A stretch of DNA of 64,000 nucleotides. Origin: Rhodopirellula sp. GTDB lineage: Bacteria > Planctomycetota > Planctomycetia > Pirellulales > Pirellulaceae. The notes beneath the pieces were generated by a model. It searched no databases. It was not told the origin of the DNA and saw nothing but the letters and a program-made list of their open reading frames with translations. The translations under genes were made by a program, and so were the position numbers. Numbering within the stretch: position 1 is the stretch's first letter; the number at the start of each line of letters is the position of its first letter. The DNA lies in assembly GCA_002701385.1 (NCBI GenBank), contig NZVD01000063.1, forward strand, positions 36,099 through 100,098, written 5' to 3'. Positions 35,492 to 43,793 of this stretch are shown here, in pieces.

Positions 35492-37837
35492 TCAGCGAAC
35501 TAGGTCTATCTTATCCTCTGCCGTGTGCATCCCGTCTTCATCGCGAATCGTCGCTCGCAGCACAACAGGGGCATTTACCACTATATTTTCAGTATCGGCA
35601 AACCGAATTTGGATTACACCATTATTCTCTTCCGAACTCACGGAAACCGGAGTCGCGGACACCCCTTTTAGGTGGTTTGGCATGACAATCTCCACCTTTA
35701 CATCTCCCGATAATTCGCCTCGATTCACCGTAAATGGAACTTCGACATGGCCCCCTGATTCGAATCGCACAGACTCAATACCGCTGGTGATAGAAGACAG
35801 AGAAGGCGAAACAAAGCAAATGATCTGATCGTTTTGTGCGCCCGAACTGTGGCTGACGCGATGCTTGGTACCATCATGGTCGGTAATGATCGCTGAACCG
35901 CATACTACCATCCGAGCCGTTCTTCCCGGTTGCATCCAGGGTGCTAACTGAATTGCATATTCATATTCTGTCACTCCTGCAGGCACGATTACTTTACCTC
36001 CGGTAACTCCCTGCAGGTGACGTACCTGGCGATCCGCCATGGTGATTTCTATCGGCCCGTCATAGCCCGTTCGTTCAATAAAGAGCTTCTTGGAAAAAGT
36101 GGACCCTCGATGAGCATAGTTCGTGTCAAACGTTCCAAACAGCTTAAATGGAGTGGCGATGGCAACTGCTAGCTTGAGCTCTTCGTAGCCCTGCCAGTCG
36201 GCAGTGGCCGTCAACATTTTGGGTTCCGGAACTTCCGCCTTATCACGCTCTTCCGAATTCAATACTGCCGTGCCTAGTACTCGCAAGCCATGTATTGCAA
36301 TCGTTGCTTTGTCGTCACATTTTAAGGTCACGTCGGCATCAGTCTTGCCTTTAGCAATCGTATTGCCTTCCACGGTTACACCATCTGGCAGGCCCTGGAA
36401 TTCAAGTTGAATTTCTTCATCTAACCCTCCAAAACGTACGGCCGCCACCTTAAGTTTCGCTGTCTGTTCGCGTACCAATGTGAGTTCGCTGGTGGGCAAT
36501 GAAAGAGTAAAACGTTTTTCACGGCTGGGCGGGTTAACGATGAGGCGATAACTAAAATTCTCTCCACCACGACTTCCGAATCTTTCGGATACCGCTATCC
36601 GATAAATACCATCCGCCTTAAACGTATAAGTAAATTTCGAATCCGTATTACCTTTCGCAACATCGTCGTTGCTAGCTAGTAACTTCCCGTCGCTATCGAA
36701 TAACTCAACAAAGGAATCGAGCTGGGAACCTAATTCGGATGCCCGTAACGTAAACTGCACCGTCTGTCCCTGAGTAGCCTGAATGGCCCATTCATCCCGC
36801 TGGCCTGCTTCACTGATTTGGCCGTTAAGTACTGCAGGAATACTAATCGCTGGTTTGATTTCGAGCTCAAAATCAGATTCGAGGTACTCCGGATGGTCAC
36901 TGATTTCGAGGGTAAAACGCCCGCCATCGGGGAGTACAACCTGCTGAGTGTCAGCGTCTGTGCTGAGAGCAATCGGGGGAGATCTCTCGGGCAGCGCTTG
37001 TCCCAAAAGAGCTACATCCACAGTCGTACCGCGTTGCCCTCCGAGAGGGAACACATAATCGACAACCTGCCGGTCTGTTATCGTGAGGCGATAGACATAA
37101 TTCTGTAAGCCACCAAATTGGCTGTCGTGAAGACGAACGGTATAGGCTCCGTCCGCATCCGCTCGAAATCGAAGGAATGAGTCATTTTCAAAATGATCGA
37201 TATTCTGCGCGATCGTTTTTCCAGCAGAATTAAGCACTTCTATGCGGGAGTCCAGTGGGTATCCCAGTCGCGCTGACAAGACTTCCACTGTATAATCCTG
37301 ACCTTTCTTTGCTTGAAATCGCCACAGATCGACATCCTCTCGCGGAAAGATGCGCCCATTGATGGTAAGTGGCAAAGTAACATTGACAGGCACAGGCTCG
37401 CCATCGATTTCCTCTTCCACGATCTCGGGCAAGTCGCCCACAACGAACGGTTGAGCAGGTACGATCCCTTGGCTCGTCCAAACTTGCCAATAATGCGTTC
37501 CTACCGTTGCGTCCTCTGCAACTTTGAATGATGCGCTGTTATCAACTGGGTAGTCTTCTTTTGCCTGTGAGGCAGGCATAGCAATACGAGGGCCTTCAAA
37601 CCACAAAGTCGCTGGCATTCTCGAGATGGAAGGAGGAGCGGTCACTTGATCATCAAGGAACTTGATGGGAGCTTCGTCGAACAAATAAAATCCACCGATG
37701 CGAACATCGACCGTCGTGCCGCGTTGAGCGCCGGCTGGAAATACATAGGAGACTCCCGGTTGTTCAGCCCGGGCTGCTCCGATAAGCAGGCTTAGGATCG
37801 CAAATTGTCGAGCACATTGCTTCGCTACAGACCACAT
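35492..37837 (-). CDS. Secreted PPC-domain repeat protein
   Basis: A 781-residue exported protein with a signal ending near GAARA. Two beta-sandwich units start with nearly the same sequence: YVFPAGAQRGTTVDV near 30 and YVFPLGGQRGTTVDV near 266. Each is followed by a bacterial pre-peptidase C-terminal (PPC) domain, with DVDLWRFQAKKGQ near 178 and RDEWAIQATQGQ near 350. The C-terminal 300 residues form further beta domains. It has no catalytic motif and probably acts as an adhesion or scaffold partner of the adjacent DUF1501 and DUF1549 proteins. Confidence 0.85.
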   Translation of the reverse strand: MWSVAKQCARQFAILSLLIGAARAEQPGVSYVFPAGAQRGTTVDVRIGGFYLFDEAPIKFLDDQVTAPPSISRMPATLWFEGPRIAMPASQAKEDYPVDNSASFKVAEDATVGTHYWQVWTSQGIVPAQPFVVGDLPEIVEEEIDGEPVPVNVTLPLTINGRIFPREDVDLWRFQAKKGQDYTVEVLSARLGYPLDSRIEVLNSAGKTIAQNIDHFENDSFLRFRADADGAYTVRLHDSQFGGLQNYVYRLTITDRQVVDYVFPLGGQRGTTVDVALLGQALPERSPPIALSTDADTQQVVLPDGGRFTLEISDHPEYLESDFELEIKPAISIPAVLNGQISEAGQRDEWAIQATQGQTVQFTLRASELGSQLDSFVELFDSDGKLLASNDDVAKGNTDSKFTYTFKADGIYRIAVSERFGSRGGENFSYRLIVNPPSREKRFTLSLPTSELTLVREQTAKLKVAAVRFGGLDEEIQLEFQGLPDGVTVEGNTIAKGKTDADVTLKCDDKATIAIHGLRVLGTAVLNSEERDKAEVPEPKMLTATADWQGYEELKLAVAIATPFKLFGTFDTNYAHRGSTFSKKLFIERTGYDGPIEITMADRQVRHLQGVTGGKVIVPAGVTEYEYAIQLAPWMQPGRTARMVVCGSAIITDHDGTKHRVSHSSGAQNDQIICFVSPSLSSITSGIESVRFESGGHVEVPFTVNRGELSGDVKVEIVMPNHLKGVSATPVSVSSEENNGVIQIRFADTENIVVNAPVVLRATIRDEDGMHTAEDKIDLVR

Positions 37838-37871
37838 GATTCAACTGACTCTCTATTCTGGCAATCGCTGC

Positions 37872-39209
37872 TTAAAACAGCTCGGAAATCACTCGCCCTG
37901 TTCCCGGTACGATTGGTACTGGGCGGCCTTCAGGCGTCAGGAACTCACGTTCAGGGTCAATTCCCATTCCGTGATAGATGGTAGCCATTAGGTCGGCTGG
38001 GCCGTAAGGGGTGGTTGCCGGTCGTTCCGCACGTTCATTGGAGGCTCCAATAACTCGCCCTCCTTGAACCCCACCGCCTGCCATAGCAATAGCACAACTC
38101 GGGCCCCAGTGATCTCGGCCTGCATCCTTATTAATGCGAGGCGTTCGGCCGAATTCGCCTGTCACCAATACCATCGTTGAATCCAACATCCCTCGTTCAT
38201 CTAGATCCGTTAACAATGAGGACATTGCTGCGTCGAGCTTCGGCAAGAGTTCGTTTTTGAGAACATGGAAATTGTTGTAATGAGTGTCCCAGTCAATGTG
38301 ATTTACAAAGGCACATCTCACGCCGGCTTCGATAAGACGACGTGCCATCAGGCAGGACTGCCCCAGCATATTACGTCCGTACCTTTCGCGGACGGCATCT
38401 GGCTCGCTGTTGATATCAAAGGCAGCCTTCGTGGCATCTGACGTCATCAATTCAAATGCTTTTTCCTGAAATGTCCGCATAGCCCGTGCACCCTGATTTG
38501 CCTGAATCACGGTGGATTGTTCGTACCGATTGATTGTCTTTAGTAAAGCCCGACGGTCGTTAAGCCGCCTTGATTGAACAGCCAACGGCGGCGCCAGGTC
38601 CGGCACCTTGAAGTCCGGAGCATTGGGATCGGCCCCGACGACAAACGGAGTCGCAGACGACCCAAGATAACTCGAACCAGCACTGTTATGCATCCGAGGC
38701 AAGCACACGTAGGGCGGCACTCCTCCTCGCGGACCTAACTCCTTACCAATCACCGCGCCGACACAGGGCTTTTGATTGTTAGGCTTCAACCCCCCGTTGA
38801 ACCCCGGTCCATGAGGGTAGCCTGTGAGCATGAAATGGTCGGCCTGCCCATGATTAGAGTTGGCATGCCCGAACGACCTGACTAACGAGAACTTGTCATG
38901 TACTTTCGAAATCTTAGGGAGATGTTCACTGATTTGAACTCCTGGAAGAACGGTGGAAATCGGAGAGAAGTCTCCGCGAAATTCCGCTGGTGCTTCTGGT
39001 TTCATATCCCAGGTATCAATTGTGGAAAGCCCACCCTGTAGGAAGACAATGATTAGCGATGTATCTTTCGTTTCAACTCCATTCGCCTTAAGCCGCGCTT
39101 CGTGCTCCAGCAAACTTGGGAGTGTAATACCCATCCCAAATGCACCAGCGGCCCCGAAACGTAACATGTCACGTCGGCGAATTCCGTCACAAAATCGTTG
39201 ATTACTCAT
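37872..39209 (-). CDS. DUF1501 protein, short subtype, Tat-exported
   Basis: A 445-residue DUF1501 protein with a Tat-like RRRDMLRFGAAG at residues 11-22. FLQGGLSTIDTWDMKPEAP replaces the commoner GGPSH block. EFGRTPRI and GRDHWG follow near 365, then the short-subtype tail TPEGRPVPIVPG. The start lies 12 nt after the stop of the BIG2-DUF1549-DUF1553 gene, with AGGA just before ATG, so the two are cotranscribed. A PPC gene follows 34 nt later. Confidence 0.9.
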   Translation of the reverse strand: MSNQRFCDGIRRRDMLRFGAAGAFGMGITLPSLLEHEARLKANGVETKDTSLIIVFLQGGLSTIDTWDMKPEAPAEFRGDFSPISTVLPGVQISEHLPKISKVHDKFSLVRSFGHANSNHGQADHFMLTGYPHGPGFNGGLKPNNQKPCVGAVIGKELGPRGGVPPYVCLPRMHNSAGSSYLGSSATPFVVGADPNAPDFKVPDLAPPLAVQSRRLNDRRALLKTINRYEQSTVIQANQGARAMRTFQEKAFELMTSDATKAAFDINSEPDAVRERYGRNMLGQSCLMARRLIEAGVRCAFVNHIDWDTHYNNFHVLKNELLPKLDAAMSSLLTDLDERGMLDSTMVLVTGEFGRTPRINKDAGRDHWGPSCAIAMAGGGVQGGRVIGASNERAERPATTPYGPADLMATIYHGMGIDPEREFLTPEGRPVPIVPGTGRVISELF

Positions 39210-39221
39210 CTTCCTAACCCC

Positions 39222-41648
39222 TTAGTGGTTAAATAAGAACTCGAGTGAATTAAGAACACTCCATGTAACATCTTCTAATCCAAGCTGCCTGTCTTCTGCC
39301 TGTTCCAGATAGCCTACCGCAACGGCTAATTCTTCTGCGGTTGGGTATCGGGCAAAACAGGTTAGATAAATCTCTTCAATGGCATCTTTATCATCGGCAA
39401 TTTCCGCTGAGATAGTTCGAATACGCCCATCCTGATGGCTTAGTTTCTTCTGAATCGCAGGTGAGTTGATCACGTGCAGCACCTGACTAATCGTGGGCTC
39501 GCTTACGCGTTCGCACTCACAGGCAGTGGCTCGCACAGGACGCCCGAAGACCTTGAGAAAATAATTAGGCACCGAGCTATCCCACAATTCAATCGCTCGG
39601 CTACCTGCAGGCACTCCTTCAAATTTCTCCGGCCGCCCAGTGACCTGAGAGATTGCATCTAACAAAACTTCTGCTTCCATTTGTTTGAATAGATAACGCG
39701 AGTAGTTCTGTTCGTCACGTTCATTGGTTTTGTTGACATCGGGAGTTCGCTGATAAGTCGCACTCATCACAATCGTCTTAACAAGCCGATGGAAGTCGAA
39801 CTGTTCTTCAGCAAAGTGAATCGCAAGAGCATCCAATAAAGCAGGATTGCTTGGCGGATTAGTCATCCGCACATCATCAACAGGTTCGACGATGCCACGA
39901 CCGAGAAAATGAGCCCAGGTACGATTCACCACATTTTTTGAGAACCAGGGATTGGACGGGGACGTCATCCAATCGGCTAGGATCAAACGGCGATCTCCTT
40001 CCGGGGATTGCTCCGGCATCTCTGTACCTAAGGCATAGGCGCTGATCGGTTCGCCCGTTCTTGGATGTTTGGTGACTGGGCTGCCACTTGTAAGCAGCAT
40101 TTCACCGGCTTTGGATTGTTTGGTTTGAATCTGAGTAAAGAATGCCTGCATGCCAAAGTAATCGCGTTGACCCCATCGATCGTACGGATGGTGATGACAT
40201 TCAGCACACTCGATGCGTACACCAAGAAAAACCTGACTTACAGTACTGGCTCGCTTGTTCGCCGACGTAACCGCTTTGTAGAACACTCCGGCCGGAGACT
40301 CCCGCAATGGCCCTTCTGCAACAAGCACTTCCCTCGCAAATTGATCAAGTGGCTTATTTTCCTGGAAGCTCTCGCGAATCCAGTTGTAGTACAAATAGGC
40401 ATTTTCGTGACCCAGTGCTAAGCGATCAACACGCAATAGGTCTGCCCACTTCAATGCCCAATAGGTACTAAATTCCTCGCGAGCAAGCAGTTGGTCAACT
40501 AACAGCTCTCTTTTGTTAGTTTTCTTAGAATTCAAAAACTCTCTGGCCTCTTCCGATGTTGGAAGTGTCCCAATCATATCGATATAGACACGCCGTAAGA
40601 ACTGTTCGTCGTCACAGTGGCCAGAAGGAATGATATTGAGTTTCTTGAGATTCTCTAAGACATGTCCATCGATAAAGTTTTCCTGTCGTGTTTCCGGATA
40701 GCTGTCAATCGACTCACTACGCGGTACGAAAACCTGCAAGACGTCCACTTGTCCCATGTAGGTTGCCATCACGGCCGCCGTACCAGGCGATTGTCCGGCG
40801 GTTACATGTCCTAATGCATCCACCACCGCCTGGTTAGGTGAGTTGGTTTGGAACTGTGTGAGTTCAGTCACATCAATCTGACGGCCATCTGAAAGCGTTG
40901 CCATGGCACGCAGCTGCTGAGTTTCTCCCATTTTGAAAACCCGCTGGCGGGGTGTGAGTTCCAGAGACACCACTACCGGATCTTCGTCTGTACCGATCGG
41001 AAGACCTTGCTGAATCCAATCCAGTATCGTTCTATATTCCGGTCGATCAGTATTAATCGGAATTCCACCACCGTGTGGGGTGCCACCACTCATCTTTCGA
41101 AGTATTAAGCTTGAGCTGGGCGAAGCTGGAAAAATGCGGCGGCCTCGACCTTCCATTGCAATGGACTGATAGTCAGACGTTGGATCAAATCCAAACACCG
41201 ATAGTTTGAATCCATTTTGACCTTCCGCCTTACCATGACAGCCAGATGTATTGCAGCGGTAGCGACTTAAAATGGGAATGATGTCATTTTCAAAATTCAG
41301 GGTAAGACGAGCGTGCGTATGGCTGGTCGATACCGGTACGGCAACCCGTTGTCCAGCTATCTTCACGGCGATCGTGGCTTGGCCATCCGCCTGACTACGA
41401 ACTACTCCAAAGCTGTTAGCGCGTACAATGTCTGAATCAGATTCATACTCAGCTTCATGAGTTAAGTCCGTGGGCCGCCCTTCTGCATCGTACCCGGTCA
41501 CCAAAAGTTGAATCGAGGAATCTTTGCCTTCAAGCGTTACTTCGGCGGGAGTAACTTCCAATCGAGTGTATTCGTCTGCGTGCGCGCATAGAAACAGCGC
41601 ATTAAAAACAAGGATCGTTTCGACGAATGTTAGGCGGGGTCGTCTCAT
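39222..41648 (-). CDS. BIG2-DUF1549-DUF1553 protein with CX4CH motif
   Basis: An 808-residue Sec-secreted protein. A bacterial Ig-like (BIG2) domain spans about 27-110. A cytochrome-like segment then carries CNTSGCH at 132-138, that is C-x4-C-H instead of C-x2-C-H, followed by GGTPHGGG. A second BIG2 domain spans about 225-310. DUF1549 has a normal CAECHHHPYDRW, and DUF1553 ends with the conserved CECER segment. Length and domain order match 45951-48407, its paralogue. First gene of a unit with DUF1501 and PPC genes. Confidence 0.9.
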   Translation of the reverse strand: MRRPRLTFVETILVFNALFLCAHADEYTRLEVTPAEVTLEGKDSSIQLLVTGYDAEGRPTDLTHEAEYESDSDIVRANSFGVVRSQADGQATIAVKIAGQRVAVPVSTSHTHARLTLNFENDIIPILSRYRCNTSGCHGKAEGQNGFKLSVFGFDPTSDYQSIAMEGRGRRIFPASPSSSLILRKMSGGTPHGGGIPINTDRPEYRTILDWIQQGLPIGTDEDPVVVSLELTPRQRVFKMGETQQLRAMATLSDGRQIDVTELTQFQTNSPNQAVVDALGHVTAGQSPGTAAVMATYMGQVDVLQVFVPRSESIDSYPETRQENFIDGHVLENLKKLNIIPSGHCDDEQFLRRVYIDMIGTLPTSEEAREFLNSKKTNKRELLVDQLLAREEFSTYWALKWADLLRVDRLALGHENAYLYYNWIRESFQENKPLDQFAREVLVAEGPLRESPAGVFYKAVTSANKRASTVSQVFLGVRIECAECHHHPYDRWGQRDYFGMQAFFTQIQTKQSKAGEMLLTSGSPVTKHPRTGEPISAYALGTEMPEQSPEGDRRLILADWMTSPSNPWFSKNVVNRTWAHFLGRGIVEPVDDVRMTNPPSNPALLDALAIHFAEEQFDFHRLVKTIVMSATYQRTPDVNKTNERDEQNYSRYLFKQMEAEVLLDAISQVTGRPEKFEGVPAGSRAIELWDSSVPNYFLKVFGRPVRATACECERVSEPTISQVLHVINSPAIQKKLSHQDGRIRTISAEIADDKDAIEEIYLTCFARYPTAEELAVAVGYLEQAEDRQLGLEDVTWSVLNSLEFLFNH

Positions 41649-41917
41649 ACCTATTATTCTAGCTTAAATAGGCCTTCGGTCTAAATAGAATCAGCGATTC
41701 TATAGTCTGCTTTTCTTCTTATCAATCGCGTTAAAAAGACTGCATCGCCAGCATGGCGAACTTCAGTCGTCCACTTGGGACTGCTACGCGTCGGCGATTT
41801 TGATCACCATTATGAAACAGAACGCAACAAGGACTTTCTGGCTGGCGCCTGCTCGTCGTTCAAAAATCAGGCTTCCCAACTGAGGGTGTGAATTGGGAGC
41901 ATGCATTGATCTCAATA
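41649..41917. other. Gene-free stretch with the SMP-30 terminator
   Basis: No open frame of note in these 269 nt. The right part holds the terminator of the SMP-30 gene; the left part should hold the promoter of the BIG2-DUF1549 operon, but I cannot pick hexamers with confidence. Confidence 0.5.
41862..41900 (-). terminator. Intrinsic terminator of the SMP-30 gene
   Basis: On the - strand GCTCCCAA pairs with TTGGGAAGC (41893-41900 with 41871-41879, one bulge) around a 13-nt loop. T5 at 41862-41866 follows. It lies 18 nt past the stop. Confidence 0.6.
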
Positions 41918-42919
41918 CTATTCAGCTTTTGGCCAAAGAGCGTAGCCTGCAACTTTCGTTCTGACTTGCCAAAGCGTTTTACCGGCTGTGATATATAAGG
42001 TTTTCATGTCCGAACCGCCAAAACAGCAATTGGTCACCATATCCTCAGGCACGCGAATGATTCCCATAAGTTTCCCGTCAGGGGAGAATACATAAACGCC
42101 TGCTGGGTTATCTAGATTTTGATTCGGATACTTACGGTTCGCACCGGCGGTAACGAACAGATTGCCGGCACTGTCCATGCACATTCCATCTCCACCTCGG
42201 CCTTTTCCAAAATCGTGTAACTCGCGAGGCTTGCCAGTTACTAGACCATCTTCATTCAGTTGAAAGGCCCAGAGTTTACGTTGGGGAACGAGTGGGTGGT
42301 TGTCGACAACGTAAAGAGTCTTTTCGTCCTGGCTGATCGCAATACCGTTTGGCCGAGCGACAATCTTATTGTCCAATACGCGAACCAGTCCTGTGCCATC
42401 TGAATTTACTCGATAAACACCTTCGATATCATCCAATTCGAGAACACTACGGTTCGGCGAATAAAAGGGGTCCGTGAAATAAATTCGACCGGCCTTATCG
42501 ATGCACAGATCATTGGGACTATTAAACCGTTTGCCATCGAACTTATCGATGATCACCGTTTGTTCTTTACTAATCGGGTCGATACGGACAATTCGACGAC
42601 CGCCCAAACCACCCTTTTCATTGCCCTGGCAAGCGACGAGAAAGCCCTTGGCGTCAAACATAAGCCCGTTGGCTCGACCACTCGGACGAAGGAATGTGTC
42701 GGCGATTTCGGCGCCAGGAGCGAGTCTCATGATGCGGTTGTTCTGGATGTCTGTGTAGAAAACGCTTCCGTCTCGGTGGTAGGCCGGGCCCTCTGTGAAA
42801 ACGAGCTCATTAACGGATGTCACTTCAGAGTCAACGACATTAAGTACGTCTTGAGCCTGAGTAATTTGCATTGGGGCTACAGCAAACAATCCCAATATCA
42901 GCGCAATTTTATATTTCAT
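41918..42919 (-). CDS. Secreted SMP-30/gluconolactonase-family protein
   Basis: A 333-residue six-bladed beta-propeller lactonase-like protein with a Sec signal ending at TQAQ. The motifs are FTEGPAYHRDG with the metal-binding Glu, RANGLMFDAKG, FNSPNDLCIDKAGRIYFTDP with the Asn ligand, PNGIAISQDEKTLYVVD, and GDGMCMDSAGNLFVTA with the Asp ligand. Relatives open sugar lactones with a divalent metal. It follows the metallophosphoesterase gene after 114 nt that contain a dispersed repeat. Confidence 0.9.
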   Translation of the reverse strand: MKYKIALILGLFAVAPMQITQAQDVLNVVDSEVTSVNELVFTEGPAYHRDGSVFYTDIQNNRIMRLAPGAEIADTFLRPSGRANGLMFDAKGFLVACQGNEKGGLGGRRIVRIDPISKEQTVIIDKFDGKRFNSPNDLCIDKAGRIYFTDPFYSPNRSVLELDDIEGVYRVNSDGTGLVRVLDNKIVARPNGIAISQDEKTLYVVDNHPLVPQRKLWAFQLNEDGLVTGKPRELHDFGKGRGGDGMCMDSAGNLFVTAGANRKYPNQNLDNPAGVYVFSPDGKLMGIIRVPEDMVTNCCFGGSDMKTLYITAGKTLWQVRTKVAGYALWPKAE

Positions 42920-42978
42920 ATTTATTACCTATCACCATCAAAAATAAAGCCGTTTAAGCCATTGTAAACTCATTATCC

Positions 42979-42998
42979 AGTGGGTGTCGCCTATTGGG
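42979..42998. repeat. Distant copy of the AGTGGGTG repeat
   Basis: AGTGGGTGTCGCCTATTGGG matches the sequence at 4311-4330 in 18 of 20 bases, 38 kb away. It lies between the SMP-30 start and the phosphoesterase stop. A weaker copy, AGTGGATGGCAC, follows at 43019-43030. Confidence 0.6.
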
Positions 42999-43033
42999 GA
43001 GGCGGATTTGGGAAGTAAAGTGGATGGCACTGT

Positions 43034-43786
43034 TTAGAGACGGTGGACCTGGGTTTGAAACGTTCCGTCCGAGTTTAGATCGATTGTTCGGAAGCCTGGA
43101 GACGATGAATCCACCGCAAACTCAGCCGCATTCGGCTTAAACTGCACACAAGTACTGGGCGTCGTAAAGACATCTGCATGAAAGATCTGAGTGTAGTACT
43201 CCTGATGCACATGCCCACAAACCACTAGCTTGAGCTGTTCAAACTCTTCAACCAAATTAGCAAAAACTCCTAGTGACACCAGTGACAACTGATCGACCCA
43301 TTGGCTACCGACAAACACCGGTGGATGATGCATAAAGACCGCAATCGGTCCCGTTGCATTCGCCACCGCTTCGCGGAACCATACCCATTGCTCGCCAGCC
43401 AAGTCTCCTTCGACTGCTCCCTCGATTAACGTGTCCAAGCCAATCAAAGTCCAACCGCCGACTTCATCGATAAACGATGCACTCTCCGGGTCATCCCGAA
43501 GTATGTCACCAAACACTTTCTGCATCGGCATTCGAGAATCATGATTACCAGGGATCACTCGCAACCGCCCTTCCCATGGCGATAGTTGCTCTAACAACTC
43601 CCGATAAACATCTTCTCCTTCGTCATGTACCAAATCGCCTGAAACAATTAATCGATCACAATCCGAGTGATGCTCAAGCAGATAGTCGCGCATCTTTAAG
43701 AAGGCCGCACGCGTGTCGTGCTCTAACAACAACGGGCCATCTGACTTGACTAAATGAAGATCCGTAATTTGAATAAGCTGAGCCAT
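43034..43786 (-). CDS. Class III cyclic-nucleotide-phosphodiesterase-like metallophosphoesterase
   Basis: A 250-residue cytoplasmic calcineurin-type phosphoesterase of the CpdA-like group. The full dinuclear metal set is present: D9 and H11 in ITDLHL, GD in VSGDLVHD, GNHD, HHPP, and GHVH. Start ATG 43786 (MAQLIQ) leaves 7 nt after the upstream PPC stop. A longer frame to 43849 would overlap that gene and adds a basic tail without family similarity. It has no signal, unlike its neighbours. It may hydrolyse cAMP or another phosphodiester. Confidence 0.88.
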   Translation of the reverse strand: MAQLIQITDLHLVKSDGPLLLEHDTRAAFLKMRDYLLEHHSDCDRLIVSGDLVHDEGEDVYRELLEQLSPWEGRLRVIPGNHDSRMPMQKVFGDILRDDPESASFIDEVGGWTLIGLDTLIEGAVEGDLAGEQWVWFREAVANATGPIAVFMHHPPVFVGSQWVDQLSLVSLGVFANLVEEFEQLKLVVCGHVHQEYYTQIFHADVFTTPSTCVQFKPNAAEFAVDSSSPGFRTIDLNSDGTFQTQVHRL

Positions 43787-43793
43787 CGGAAGG

